Of a DNA stretch of 64,000 nucleotides, positions 51,401-64,000 are shown one piece after another. Source of the stretch: Pontederia crassipes (Eukaryota > Streptophyta > Magnoliopsida > Commelinales > Pontederiaceae); contig CM060195.1 in assembly GCA_030549335.1 (NCBI GenBank), positions 46,878,991 through 46,942,990 on the forward strand, in the 5' to 3' direction. A program made the position numbers and the translations under genes. The number at the start of each line of letters is the position of its first letter. The stretch's first letter is position 1. Under the pieces are notes generated by a model, which worked only from the letters and a program-made list of their open reading frames with translations, had not been told where the DNA came from and ran no database searches.

Positions 51401-53999
51401 TCTGATCATTTTTTTGTCTACATGTTTCTAGCCGTTCTTCGTGGAATGCGGTAGAACAAGGGGAGGAGGCATCATGAGGTGTGGGTCCCCAAAAGTCCAT
51501 GTTGCATGGCCCTAGCTACTTCTTGCACATTATGAGGGGTCGTCCAAAGGTCTTGGTGGGCATAAGTGCATAACCAGACAAACAAATTTGGAGCCTTGTT
51601 AGTCTTCCTTACCAAGTGATGGTTGCAGCACATGCACAAAGTATTAAATTAGAAGTAAGATGAACTTTTTTTTTCCAAAAAAAAATATAAGGTCCTATTA
51701 TATTTCGAGGCTGGAGTGAAGTCAATTTCCTAGAAATATGATGAATCTTTTTTGGGCCATTTGGTTAAATGTTAGTATTCAAACACTAGATAGTCATTCA
51801 TAGTCACCTCCTTTTAGAGTACATAAAACAAACATAAATTGTTTAATTATTCCTCATGAATTTGTTCTTGTCCCTACTTTTATTTTCGATCATTTCTTGA
51901 ATGATCTTAGTCAGTTTGGATATGAAATAAGGATTGAATAGTCATTGCAATCTTTCATCTCCAAGACCAAAGTATTACAGATGACATTTTTTTCTGTCAT
52001 TTTAATCTTTTTGTTATGTGTTCATACGTTCGGAAAATTCTACTAGATTATAACATTTACTTCTCACAAATATCTATCTTGACTGGTGAATTAACTATTT
52101 AAAGTGGCACTGGTGATATTATGCATTAATTAGTTCGACTTATTAACGAGTCGAACCTTACATGCATAATCAAACACAAAAAGGTATTTGAGATAATTTT
52201 GAAGTAAATTTTTTATCCATAATTTTATCATGAATGCTCTAAAAACATATGATGAAGATAAACAAAATCTTATCCTAAAAGTGGCTTCCAGAAGGTTCGG
52301 TCGCATCAAAGTTTTTTCATAATTAACGTATGGTTATGCAATGAACATGGATCTAACTCATAATTTTGTTTCTTTTTTTTTCGTCCTTTTGCCTTCCACC
52401 CCTCTCCTCCACCCCACTCCTCCTGTTTTAATTTATATCTTCATTGCTAAAATTTTAGTTTACTCGTAGCAATTACAATTTCCAATTAAATTTGAGCTAC
52501 TACTTCATGACAATTATTTTCTTGATAAATGGTTTTGCAGTGTCCCTGAGAAGTGGGTCATGTGAATTATTAATTTTATCATCATGGTGAAAGGGACTTG
52601 CAAAAGGGCAAATGGCAGTATCAGAAGGCTGATTCAATCCCATCCACCTGACAATTAATTGATCATGTCTTCTGAGACGGCCGACACAATTTTTGGCCTC
52701 GAGCAAAAGCATGCACGTTTTGTCTTCTCCAAAGAATTGTAGAATTCAATTCTATCATTACACTGGATATATGCCTGCAATATTCACTTTTATTTCATCT
52801 TTTAAGAAGGAAGAGTGAGTTTAGTATAATAAAAATTACATTTATTACTGAATATAGTAGGTCGATGAGTACAAATAAAAAAAATTAAATTGATTTATTA
52901 TTTTGCATTAGTATGTAGTAATATATAAATTGCAATATACTCTTTTAATTCATATCTAATACCTAAAAAAGAATTCACATTTTTTTTGTGATATGTGTAT
53001 TTTTTGGAAATAAATTAGTTTGAGATGAATTCTTATCATTATCAAGAGAGGACTATGAATAATATTGATCAATATTTTCATAATCGGATCGGAGGTCATT
53101 GGAGGGTCACGATCAAGTTCAATCGGATTAAATTATATTTAATTAAAATAATAATGTTTAATTAATATTAAATATAAAATATCATAGTTAACACAAGCTA
53201 ATATATAAATAATAACAAACCACTATTAATGATAAATTAATATGAAAATTCTATTTGTTATATTTTAAAAAATAATGTTTATTCAAAATCACTACCACTT
53301 ATATATATATATATTATTTATATAATACTAATGATGCAATATTATATACTTATAAATTTCCTATTAGTATATTTTTAATTCTCCTCCTATAATTATTTCT
53401 TAAAGTTTTTTCTTATGATTTCTCATGAAAATTCTTCTCTTTTCGAAAATAAAATTATTGTACTCTATAATATTTTTTTACCTTAATTTCTTATTTTTAT
53501 TTTAATTTATTTCAAAATATCTATTATGCTTTAAAAAAAATGCTTAATCAAAATCAAGTTATTATTATTATTTTATTATCATTATTATTAAAAAATAAAT
53601 TAACTTTTCTATTATTCAATTTTACTTTCTTTTTTCTTTACATCAATTATTATGTTTCTTTTCTTCTCCTATTAATTTTCAATCTCCTATAATTTGGGGT
53701 TATCACCTATTAATTTTCAAATATCCTATCAATTATTTCCTTTTTTATTCTAAGTATTTTTTAATTCAGTTTTAATATTTTTCATCTTTTCTTATTTACT
53801 TTTATTTTTATTTAGAAAAAATAAAAAAAACGGGTTGAACCACTATTTCCATTTCAACTCGATTTTTTATTCATTCCAATTTTTAATCAAAACCAAATTT
53901 ATATATTAGTCCAAAATGGATTGACAACGATTCATAATTGAATAGGTCGAACTGGCCGGTAAGAACTGATTCTCGAAAATTATTGTTGTAACAAGTTGT
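48441..53999. other. Intergenic DNA downstream of the oxygenase
   Basis: The first few hundred bases are probably the oxygenase 3' UTR. A GC-rich patch at about 50270-50490 stands out (many CGCG/GCCGC words) but has no gene-like frame. The rest is AT-rich and increasingly so to the right. Confidence 0.45.
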
Positions 54000-54062
54000 G
54001 TGTGTGATTCTTTCTTTTTCTTTAACATTCAATGATTTAGGAAAAAAAAGGTTTATAATTTG

Positions 54063-54064
<2 letters not shown>

Positions 54065-54128
<64 letters not shown>
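54065..54128. repeat. (TA)n microsatellite, about 32 units
   Basis: Uninterrupted TA run. A shorter (AT)n lies at about 56616-56634. Confidence 0.95.
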
Positions 54129-54130
<2 letters not shown>

Positions 54131-57100
54131 TCGTAAAACTTTGACTACATAATTCTATCACGTGCATAATGTATTATAGTCCACATTACGAATAAGATAT
54201 GGATATATGTAAATTATAATAAGTGATATTTTAAAAACAAAATCACATAATTATTGAATTGTCAGTGTGCATATTACCTTATTCACTAGACATAAGTAAT
54301 GTATTTAATAATTAAAATAATCATGTTTACTTAAAGAAAAATCATCAAACAATATACAACTTTATTAATTTGTTTATAAAATCAACTTTAAATAATTTTG
54401 TTGGATCTTATAAATTTGAATAATAAATTTGTAAAAGCAGATAAATTCATAAATAGTAATATTCAATTAAAATGATAATAATATAAGTTATGTTACAAAA
54501 ATGTAATACTCACAATAATCATTAGAATTTATCATCGTCAAATATACTATTATTAATGATAATAATATTATAGTAGTAATATTAATATATAATACACATA
54601 AATAGTTAATAATATATTATTATTTGTAAATAAAGATGATGATGATGTCAGTAATTATTTGATTTACTATATTTTTATTTGTTTTCTTTATATAAGAACC
54701 ATAAGAGAAAATGTGAAAAATGAATATAAATTGTATTGACACTTTTATCTCCTTAGATTGGTGATTGATGGACAACCAAGTTCATCTACAATGAAATAAA
54801 AATAAAGTAATGCGGTGAATCATATAATTTTAACATTAACTTATCAATAATACTTGCAGAGAAATCACCCCCTCTTATATCCTTATAGAATTTCAATTTC
54901 AATCTCACCCCCAAAAAGAATTGTTTGTAGATATAGAACAATAATTCAATGTGATATATAGTGTTTACTGTTTAGCAAGTAAAATTATGATTCTTCTAAA
55001 TTCTAATGAATAATTGAATTAAGTTAGTTTTATATGTGCATGAACCTTAAGAATTAAAAAAGTTAAAAGAAAGTTCTATCGCGGATTTGAATAAAATATG
55101 AGAGTTATGAAAATAAAATATATTTTATAAGAAATAAAGTTAAAATGAATAATAAAAACTTATATGGAAAATTAGTTAAAAGTATAATAAAATATTTTAG
55201 TCAAAAAATAATATGATAAACAATATAAAATTTTATCTATAATAATATCTTATATATAATGAAAAAATATTAAATATGTTATGTTTATAAACTTAGTCGG
55301 TCAATTAATAAAGATTTCCTATGATAAGAATAACATTTTTATTATGACAATCCAATAAGTTAATATTTTAATGATAATTTATACTCAATTAAATGTTTTA
55401 CAATTAAGTAATTGGGTGATAAAATGAATTAAAAATAACTAATAGGATAAAAAAGAAGAAAATAAAAAATAATGTGAGAGTGAGATAGGTAGAAAAAAAG
55501 GAAAATAACACCAAAAATCTGGAAAAAGAAAAAGAAGGTTCACGTAAAAATAAAGGTTGGATGGATTCAAGCCCCACCTATGGAACAAATTAATTAATTG
55601 ATGATAATCGAGATCATATCCTCCGCCATTTTCATCTTCGATTCGCTGAAAAAAAAGTTATCTCAAGTCTTGTCGTTTAAAAATAACAATTGAAGAATTT
55701 CGTTCCAATTATCAGACAAACCATAATTTTTTATAAAAGAGAGAGGGAATAAAATCAATTGGTTTTGTAAAAAATAATTAAATTTATAACAATTCACAAA
55801 TTTATGCAAAATTATTGAAAGAATAAGACTAATTAATCAAGATGGGCCGGTTGCGTCAAGTGATTCGAGGGATGTTAATAATTTCGAATTTAATTTTTAA
55901 AATCATCATTTTAATAAAAAAATATTTGTTTACTTTTTTACTTCGACTTTGAATTAGTCAAGTATTAATAATTCTCAATGTTGAATATTTTGAGTGAACA
56001 AAAAAAAAAAAAGAATAAGACTAATTCATCATCCTCTTCCATTACTCTTTACATATCTGTATGAGCGTTATAATGATTTCCTCTTTAAACCAAACATCTT
56101 CCTCTCCCATCATATTGTGATTTCAATAATTAAAAGGAGGAACACATCATTTTCACAACTCCACTCACACTCTGATTCAATAATAGTGAAATTAGTTTTT
56201 TATGGGCAGAATGGAATGATGCCTATTGGATGGGATTCCTACCAAATAATGTCTTTTCTGATTAAATTATGTATGATATATTAGGCGCATAAATGATTAA
56301 AAAATACGATTAAAGTATCAAGTAATGGATAGAGTAATGTTAGATCCTCCTAAATTAAGAGAATAAGTTTCCTAATTTGTCTCACAATGACATGCATCAT
56401 AATTATTTTAATTTGTAAAAGTATTTTAAACATGTGAGTGTTAAAAAAATTATTAGGCTAAAATTTTAAAAGGATGAATTATTTTTTCCAAGTTAATCTA
56501 CGGCTATAATATAATTTTTTTTTCTTTCGAAATATCGCATCTCTTCGCATCTAAGGTCTTAAAATGCTCCCATTTGTTTTTTTGAATATTTCCAAATCAA
56601 TCTACGGTTATGATATATATATATATATATATATACAGTTACTATTTTATTTGAGCAAATCGTTATTTTTTAATTTCTAAACTCTTGCCACCTCCATAAA
56701 ATATATTTAGAATTACTAGGTTTAGTTGGTTTTAAGATATAATTTTGCTAACTAATTATGTCAATCAATTTCATTAGGATCCATCCTTTCGTACACGAGA
56801 AGAAGCCACTCCTTCCTTTCAAACTTGATAAAAGGATTTAAAAAATAATAAAGGTTAGATTAAATCAATATTTTTATAACTTTTTTAAAGAGGACATTAA
56901 GCATATATTGCATGCATTATATTAGATCAATTGATCTATTATTTTCCGTAATATGAAATAGTATACACGGTGCACGATACCCATTTTATTCTTTTTTTTA
57001 AAGTGATTTATAAAAGTTTAGAAGAATATTTTTTTTTCGGATGTGGGGTTAAGACGATGAAATTTGCAACTTTAACAATAGAAAAAAAAGAGTGTAAGGA

Positions 57101-59699
57101 TATATTTGATAATTAAAAATATGTGGAATCATAGTTTAATTCCGATCGATTTCGTAAAATGATATGGCGTTCGCATCGTGGTAAAAACTATTTTTTAAAT
57201 TATTTTTAGTTGATATAATGACACTATATTTTCAATTTCGTTTATTTTTTCTTTCCTTTTTTTCTCTTATAAAATAATTTATTTATTAAATATAAAATAC
57301 CAATATAATATTATTTATTATTTTTATTAAAAATTGGAAAACAAAATCAGACCGGAAAAAGTTTGGAAAACAAAATCAGACCGGAAAGTTTTATACCACA
57401 GAAATTGGAGGTGATGATGTTTTGTTTGAAATGTACTCCATGCAAAATGGACAGGACACAACCAACAACACACCACAAATGGGCAGAAACAGGAAAGAAA
57501 TAAATAAAAAAGAATAAACAATAATGACGACGCCGACTTCCACCAAACCAAAAAGTTATACAAAATGAGGGAAAAAAGAGGTGTCGGGTCCCACCGGCAA
57601 AGACAAAGATCTCGGGAACGGATGTGTGGTGGGCCCGGGATGTCGGGAAGCGCACAGGAGTGGGTTACGTGTTGCTCGTCGGTCCGCCGTGAGTTTAAGC
57701 TGATTTATGTTTTGGCCCCATTACGGGATCCGGAGGGTGGCCGGACCAATCATGGCCCGGCGCGTTGACGGCTCGGTTCAGGTCTGACGACGCGGTCGGA
57801 CCGACGCTCCCGGTCCACTCCAATCAAGGTCTCGAGTCTCGACCCGACCATTTCTTTCGGTCAAAAAGTAACTTGATTAATAGAATCTTTTATTATTTTT
57901 ATTTTTGCTTTTTGATCTGTTTATTTAGGAGGTTAAAGGATCCACACATAAATGAAAAATACACTTGTCGAAAACCCAGATATTCCAGTTTCAACCCCGA
58001 CCATTATTTACTTTGAATATTATTTACTCTCTAAATTCGTGTTTTTTCCAATATTATTATAAATGAAAATACACTTGTCGCAAGCTCTTTTTTTATTTAC
58101 TCCTCTATTATTATTCCTTGAAGAATTTTTTTCTTAATATCTGATATCAAGAAAATGATCGACAATAATGTTATTTTAAAAAATTAAGTAAAAGATTATT
58201 TCTCCTTCAAACATTTTTCAGACAAAATATGTTCTCTTATGTCACATAACTTATACGAGATTAGACGTTATGCGACACTCTTCTTTTCGAGTTATTACTA
58301 TTTATAATTTTATATTCTAATGGGGACAAAAAAGAGAGTAAATTATTTTTCACCATCACCCTTTTTTATAATCATGAACACTTCCTTGAGATAAGAAAAT
58401 AACAAATGGAATAATTTATTCAGCACCAATCGCCTTTTTCTTTCCCCCTCAGCTTTTTCCAACATTCCCCAGAAGGCTTTTTGGTCCACATAAAAACAAA
58501 CACTAAAGCCAGAGAGAGAGAGAGAGAGAGAGAGAGGACAAGATCATGGAACGTGCATGTTTAATAGCACAAATGGATCATGCAAATCTTTCTCAACTGC
58601 ACTCCTTTGTATTCCCTCCATCCTTTTCACCTCGTCAAGTTTCATTATTGTATCAACTATATTAAACAAATATTAACAGCAGCCTTTAAAGTTTTATCCT
58701 TCCTGTCACATGCTTTATTCTCTCTTCGATTTCCACAAAATATTCACATTCTTATTGGGTTACATTGTTTAATTAAGCAAAAGGGTCGCGAGATCTAAAT
58801 CCAGTGTCCAACATTCTTAACACAAACTCCAAGTTATGCATGCAATGTTCATGAGTTCATCACATTGTGACAAAGCCATTTTACCTATTTATCTTCACCA
58901 CCAACTATGACCCAATTATAGTTAGTTTCCCCAAAATATTACACACTATCAAACTCTCATGCTCTTGTTATTTCCCCATATTAATAGTAACATATACCAC
59001 TCGAGAGCAATTCTTGAGTTAGGAACATACAAATATACATTTATCAACAAGTAAAAAGCGTCATGAACTTTACAATGTAAGCAAGGTGTTTTGTTGATGT
59101 CATCACAAGTAAAAGTATCAACTTGATGAATATGGTGCACAACACAAGTGACCCCTTTTTCTTGTTAGGCTTTTGTTCTGCAAACGTTTGTTTTTTAAAA
59201 TTTAAACTTAGTTTTGACAAGTTTAAGTTTTTCTTCTTTTTCTATGATTTTTTTTCTTCTAACTGTTAGATAACCTGTCAAAGGACAAAAGGGTACCACA
59301 AAATTTAACTACTTGATCATGTCACATATCATACGCTGGGCACCACAAAATTTCAATATTTCTCCCACGGGCCAAAACTTGCCAAAATGTTTTGATTATA
59401 GTGTTGGGAAGTAGATACCTAATTTACTTCAATTTTAATTTTAGTTCAAACATCTGAAAGTTAAAGTTTTTTCCGCTCACAGATAAATTTTTTTCTCTGT
59501 TATTTTTGTTGGCCTCAATCCGCCACAAAGTAAATTAACTTTTTAAATTATTTTATCTTTTTGTAAATCGTACATGAGCCGTTGATATTATACCTCCCCT
59601 GTGGAGAAAGCTTTACTTTGCTTTTGCATTGAGCTAACTTCGTAAAACGTCGTCATGAGCTAACACACAAATATACTTCAAGCCTCCATTTTGTTATCT
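54129..59699. other. AT-rich intergenic DNA with one GC island
   Basis: No gene recognised. A tandem pair of the 25-mer starting TTGGAAAACAAAATCAGACC lies at 57334-57358 and 57363-57387. A GC-rich island at about 57575-57850 (GGGCCCGGG, GCGCGTTGACGG) breaks the AT-rich background. A (GA)n run lies at about 58511-58534. Confidence 0.5.
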
Positions 59700-60618
59700 A
59701 TTCGATAAAAAGAGGCAGGAGAGAGAGAGAGAGAGAGAGCACCAAATAAACACTTGAACACACGGAGCAGAGGGACACGCATCACTCTACACAGACCCAC
59801 GCATCCGCCGTTGCGCTTCGGTAAGCGCGCTGTTGTCATCTGACCACGCCTCCCGTCCCCTCGCTCTCTTCTCCGCCTCAACACCCCTGCGCCCAGTTCC
59901 CGCTGTCCAACGCTCTTGCGTGAGCTCTGCCTCCCGTTTCCTATTCCCATCCTCCCTCCAGCCTTGGAATCTATCATCACGGTTCCTCTCTTCTCATTCC
60001 CTGTCTGATCACAAGGCTCTTCCCATCTTCTGCGCACCCGAGTAGTAAAGGAGGGCAGGGTGCACGGAGGACAGAGTGCATCTGAAGCAGACATATTGAT
60101 ACAGGGAACTCTTTCTAACCCTATTCTCGTCGTCAAGATCCCACCTTGAGGATTCGGTCGCGCAGCAATGGCGGATTCCCATGCGAGAATAGGATTTCGT
60201 AGCCTGGGTTTGAGAGTCCTTGGAGGTTGAGCAGGGGCTTTTGCCGCTTTGATGAGTGGGAAAGCATAAAGGAGGAGCTCTTTTGCTCTCTGTTATCGTT
60301 CAGAGCTTTTTCTTCTTTTGTCTTTCTGCACCAGGAGGCCTACATTTGAGTACAAAGACCCTTTGCTTCCCTGAACTGTTATTCTCACTTCTGTAGCCGT
60401 TCTGTAAGCTTTTCAGACCATTGCCTTGGCTTGTGACCGTCCATCCTTGAGGGTTTATAAACTACAAACTGGTGTGTAGCTGTTCTCCAGTTCCTCTTCT
60501 GGACAAACTTGTGATAACTTTGTCCTTCCTGTCGCTTGGGTTGGTGCAGGTGGAGAAACTTGTGATCAAATTTTTTCCGACTCCTTTGAGCTTGCAGTTG
60601 GACTGAAAGAGAAGAAAC
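59700..60618 (+). promoter_or_regulatory. Promoter and long 5' leader region of the Aux/IAA gene
   Basis: A GA repeat at 59719-59739 precedes a pyrimidine-rich, GC-rich block (59840-60060) and then a leader-like stretch to 60618. Several short upstream ORFs lie before the start codon if transcription begins near 59750. A leader intron is possible, as in other Aux/IAA genes, but I cannot fix its ends. Confidence 0.45.
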
Positions 60619-63154
60619 ATGGAGGAAGGCTCCCAAGGAGGCGAAATCTGTTCCAAGCTGTTTAATCTCATTCCGAATGGTACAGACAAAGGGTGGAAGG
60701 TTCAGGGAGGTAGTGGAGAAAGAAACGGTCATGGCGTATTAGAAGAAGAGAAGCTTCAGCTCAGGCTTGCGCCTCCAGGAGGTGAAGCCTGGCCAGCCGG
60801 GGTTAAAAGAGGTGAACAGTCAGTCCAATCTCTTTTGTCTCTTGGTTACTTATCAAAGGTTCCTAAGAACACAAGCACCGATGCCTCTTCTGAAGCTAAA
60901 AGAGTGTTCATAGGTGCACTTGAAGCCAAAGCAGAAGGTGTGCTACTTATTAGCCTGCTAATATCGTCACTTATGTGCTTGTTTTCCCCGTTATTATTGT
61001 TGACAATGATTCATTATACATTCTCTTCTTAATTTTAGGTTTCCAGCAGCAACAGCAATCTGAGTTCCTTCAGTTGCAGGCTAAAGGGAAGGATTTATCA
61101 CAGAATACTGGTGGAAGAGAACAGCAAGGCCTTGAAAGAAAGGCTTGTGATCCTTCTGCACCACATGCATCTACTGCTAGGAATGCAGCAACAGCAAACA
61201 ATGCTCAGACTAGGTAATAGTTATAGCTACTCTCCTAGTAGCCACTTTGAACTGTTCCTTGGTGAAGGAAGCCTTTATTTGTCACTATATAGGCGTCTAT
61301 GTGCTTGTTCTATCAGAATAATTCGTCCTTTATATATTTAGAGGGTAGACATAATTCATGCTGTTATTTTACCCTATCTGCTATAACTTTTAAAGAAACT
61401 TGTCTATTTTCCTCAAAGAATCTTTATCCATTGGTCTGTGTTGTATTACTAATTATTTCTTCTTAGAAATGTGAGAAGATGCTTAGCATATTTAGCTAAC
61501 TTTAGGAGAAAGAACATGATACAGTTGTCCAATGAAAAAGTTGATATTTCACTTTGTGCATATCTTTTAAATGCTTTTGTATTCGGTAAAAGGTAAAGAC
61601 TAAAGAGCCCATTTACACGAGTATAAGTTGTAGATCCTTCTTCCAAGGTGTTTGTAGCATGAAGGACTTCAGTCGGAAAAAAAAATTATACATGATCTCG
61701 GGTAAAAATAACAGCCGGCCATTTCTGTAATGCGGTAGCACTTTGTGTTGAGAATAGTTAATATCTTGCTGCTGTACTTATATGACGACGGGGAAAAAGA
61801 TATCATTATCAGCACAAGGTTTTACTGTGCATGGTGGCATCCAAATCAGTTGTACCTTGATCAATTGATCGTTCCTAGAACTTGTCTACAAGTTTTCATC
61901 CTATATCTTTTGCTAAATTTAATCTTTGTTGTTTTTAAAAGCAGAACTGCCACTGGTCCTGTTGTTGGTTGGCCTCCAATTCGCTCTTTCAGAAAGAATC
62001 TTGCTAGCACTTCTAAGTCATCTCCTGAACCCCAAAATGGGAGCTCAGAGTCTGGCAAAAAGCAAGAGAACATCATGAAGGGATTGTTTGTGAAAATTAA
62101 TATGGATGGCATCCCAATTGGAAGAAAAGTAGACCTAAAGGCATATGATAGTTATGATAAACTCTCTCTAGCTGTGGACCAACTTTTTCGAGGCCTACTT
62201 GCAGGTGAATTTAAAAAGCTGGCTACTCCAAAATTGCAATTTCAAGTATCTCTGTTTTGATCTCATAGTTAAAGTTTCAGAGGCATCATAGAGATAAAAT
62301 TGTTATATTTCGATAACATCATATATAGTTGTATGCTTTCAAATTCCCTAACCTGAGGATCGATCTTGCTTTGTGTATAGCTCAAAAGGATCCTCTTGCA
62401 GCTGGATCACAAAACATTGTCGAAGGAAAGCATGTGCTTACTGGCTTATTGGATGGAACTGGTGATTATACTCTGGTTTATGAAGATGATGAAGGCGATA
62501 GGATGTTGGTTGGTGACGTTCCTTGGGAGTAAGTCCTGTCACAACTTTTTATTCCTGAAACAGAACTACTAGGATTTGAACTTCTTTCATAAAACTACGT
62601 GGATTGCAAGTAGAAGCAGCTTTGTTTTATTCGAAGCTAATTGCCTTTATGTTTATAGTTTTTCCTTGTCCAAAGACAGTGTTATTCTTTCGTTTCCTCT
62701 TCTCCAAATTCACCTTTCGTTCAAGTAAAAACTAAAGAAAACCAAATAAAGGAGATGAAACTTGCTAGTTTAGCTCTCAGCACTATTAATATTACAGAAA
62801 TGCAAGGGAGAGGAAATTGATAGATACAATTTTCGGATACACAACTCATAATATGCTGGTGTCTTATACTCCTGTTTCTGTTCACTGGTCTTAGTGATTT
62901 ATGAAAGTACGTTGCTTGTATATCTGAAATCTGTTCATGCCAACAGCATGTTTGTTTCAACTGCCAAGAGATTGCGTGTGCTGAAGAGCTCCGAGCTTAC
63001 TGCATCACCGGTAAGCGTCTACCTTCTTTTACTTTCAACTTAAACAGGTTCTTAGTCGGAAAAAAATAATCTTCCAACCTTATAATTTGCTTCAAATCCC
63101 CTCTTTGTCCAGTTGGGAGCAATAAGCAGGAAGAGGATGGCGAACGAGGGCTGA
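60619..63154 (+). CDS. IAA: Auxin-responsive Aux/IAA repressor (IAA18/IAA26-like)
   Basis: A nuclear repressor that binds ARF transcription factors and is degraded with TIR1/AFB when auxin is present. Exons: 60619-60937, 61039-61213, 61945-62204, 62381-62528, 62947-63010, 63113-63154, all GT-AG, 335 aa. Domain I: EAR-type LQLRL (46-50), which recruits TOPLESS. Domain II degron: [10 protein letters not shown] (GWPPI at 173-177). Domain [22 protein letters not shown] (from about 211; Lys215 is the basic face). Domain [25 protein letters not shown] (acidic OPCA motif). Exon 2 encodes a Gln-rich spacer. The C-terminus ends RKRMANEG. The clade is suggested by the LQLRL variant and spacer length, not proven. 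Confidence 0.95.
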
Positions 63155-64000
63155 CACGAAGGGGAATCAGGTGCTGTCGGAGGGGTTATATAAATGTTTA
63201 TTTGCTTATAGACTGTAAGAGATGAGTTCTTCTGTCTAATATCTTATGTTTTATCAGACGGTATCTTGGGTTGTTCCATATAAGATAAAGTTTCATGTAT
63301 GTTCTCATGAGTTCTCTTCCTCTTCTTGAAGCAGAATCTTGATACATATTTGTGGACGCATGTTTTTGTAATCTAGTCTTAAGTTTTAATGTTAATGTTA
63401 ACATCTGGAACTAGTAGAGAAACTTGACTTAGTTAACTGAAGTACTACATCAGAACGGCAATCCTATATTCTTATTTATGAGTAAATTTCAACAAGGGTA
63501 TAACTTACTGGCATTCCCTACTTTAAAAATGTTTCACATTCTCATTACAACCGGCTATTGTCTCTTTACCGATAATGATTTTAAAAAATAAAAATATCAC
63601 CTCAATATTTTTTTTTACCTTTTTTCATTCAAACTTATTTCGTATTATATGGTCATTTGTTTTTTTCAAAATCTTTAGATATGGTTATTAATTTCAAAAT
63701 CATCATTAAAAACTTAAAATATAAAAGGTTGCATAATAAAATAATAATAAATAGATAATGTAAAAAAATAATTATCAGATGATAGCTCTTTTATGCGATG
63801 CCCCTTGTTTAACTTTTCAAAAATTTATCATTAAAATAAATTAGATTGTTTTAAAAAAAATGTGAAATAAAATAATAAAAAAAATAAGGTACATTCAATT
63901 TTTTGTAATGATTTAGTTTTTTAAGATAAAAAAATACTATCACATCATTATTTTCTCTCTTCATTTAAAAAGTAAAATAACAAATAAATACTAAAAAGTA
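63155..64000. other. 3' UTR of the Aux/IAA gene and AT-rich flank
   Basis: The first 250-300 bases are probably 3' UTR. Beyond about 63500 the sequence is AT-rich with no gene seen. Confidence 0.5.

Noticed and set aside
59678..60136. 152-codon minus-strand ORF upstream of the Aux/IAA gene
   Set aside because: Antisense to the pyrimidine-rich leader, biased composition, no domain.

Overview
This is a plant nuclear window. Its genes have GT-AG introns, several mapped here exon by exon, in AT-rich intergenic DNA full of LTR retrotransposons, MITEs, a Mutator-like element and microsatellites. The host proteins are typical of angiosperms. A monocot is my guess from protein flavour only, and I cannot name the species.

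Host genes: (1) a cytosolic-type NADP-dependent malic enzyme on the minus strand, 19 coding exons, 575 aa (22402-27589). (2) 40S ribosomal protein eS24 on the plus strand, 5 exons, 138 aa (34852-36780). (3) A TauD/clavaminate synthase-like 2-oxoglutarate/Fe(II) oxygenase on the plus strand, 3 exons, 329 aa, with a first intron of about 8.2 kb full of transposons (38418-48440). (4) An Aux/IAA auxin repressor on the plus strand, 6 exons, 335 aa (60619-63154). All four read through without a break. They look like ordinary single genes with no functional link.

The left third is a transposon nest. Positions 1 to about 1440 hold the 5' end of a Ty1/copia element (minus strand). Positions 6292-18951 hold a Mutator-like element (MULE) with terminal inverted repeats of about 500 bp. 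It carries two convergent genes: a decayed FAR1-type transposase on plus, and on minus a small spliced gene for a GRF zinc finger, coiled coil and C-terminal membrane helix. The transposase is split by a 6.3-kb LTR-retrotransposon insertion (8541-14837) with a perfect 5-bp target duplication, TTATT. That insertion is odd: its left end is a miniature TRIM-like element and its right end is a 2.3-kb chromovirus LTR. A 607-bp block inside it is tandemly duplicated, starting exactly at the primer-binding site.

Elsewhere there are two hAT-type MITEs with 8-bp target duplications, a related element without a clear duplication, a Tourist-like MITE, an internally deleted Ty3/gypsy element, and two oppositely oriented LINE/SINE-like insertions with 16- and 19-bp target duplications in the oxygenase intron. 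Positions 48.5-58.5 kb are AT-rich with no gene I can support.
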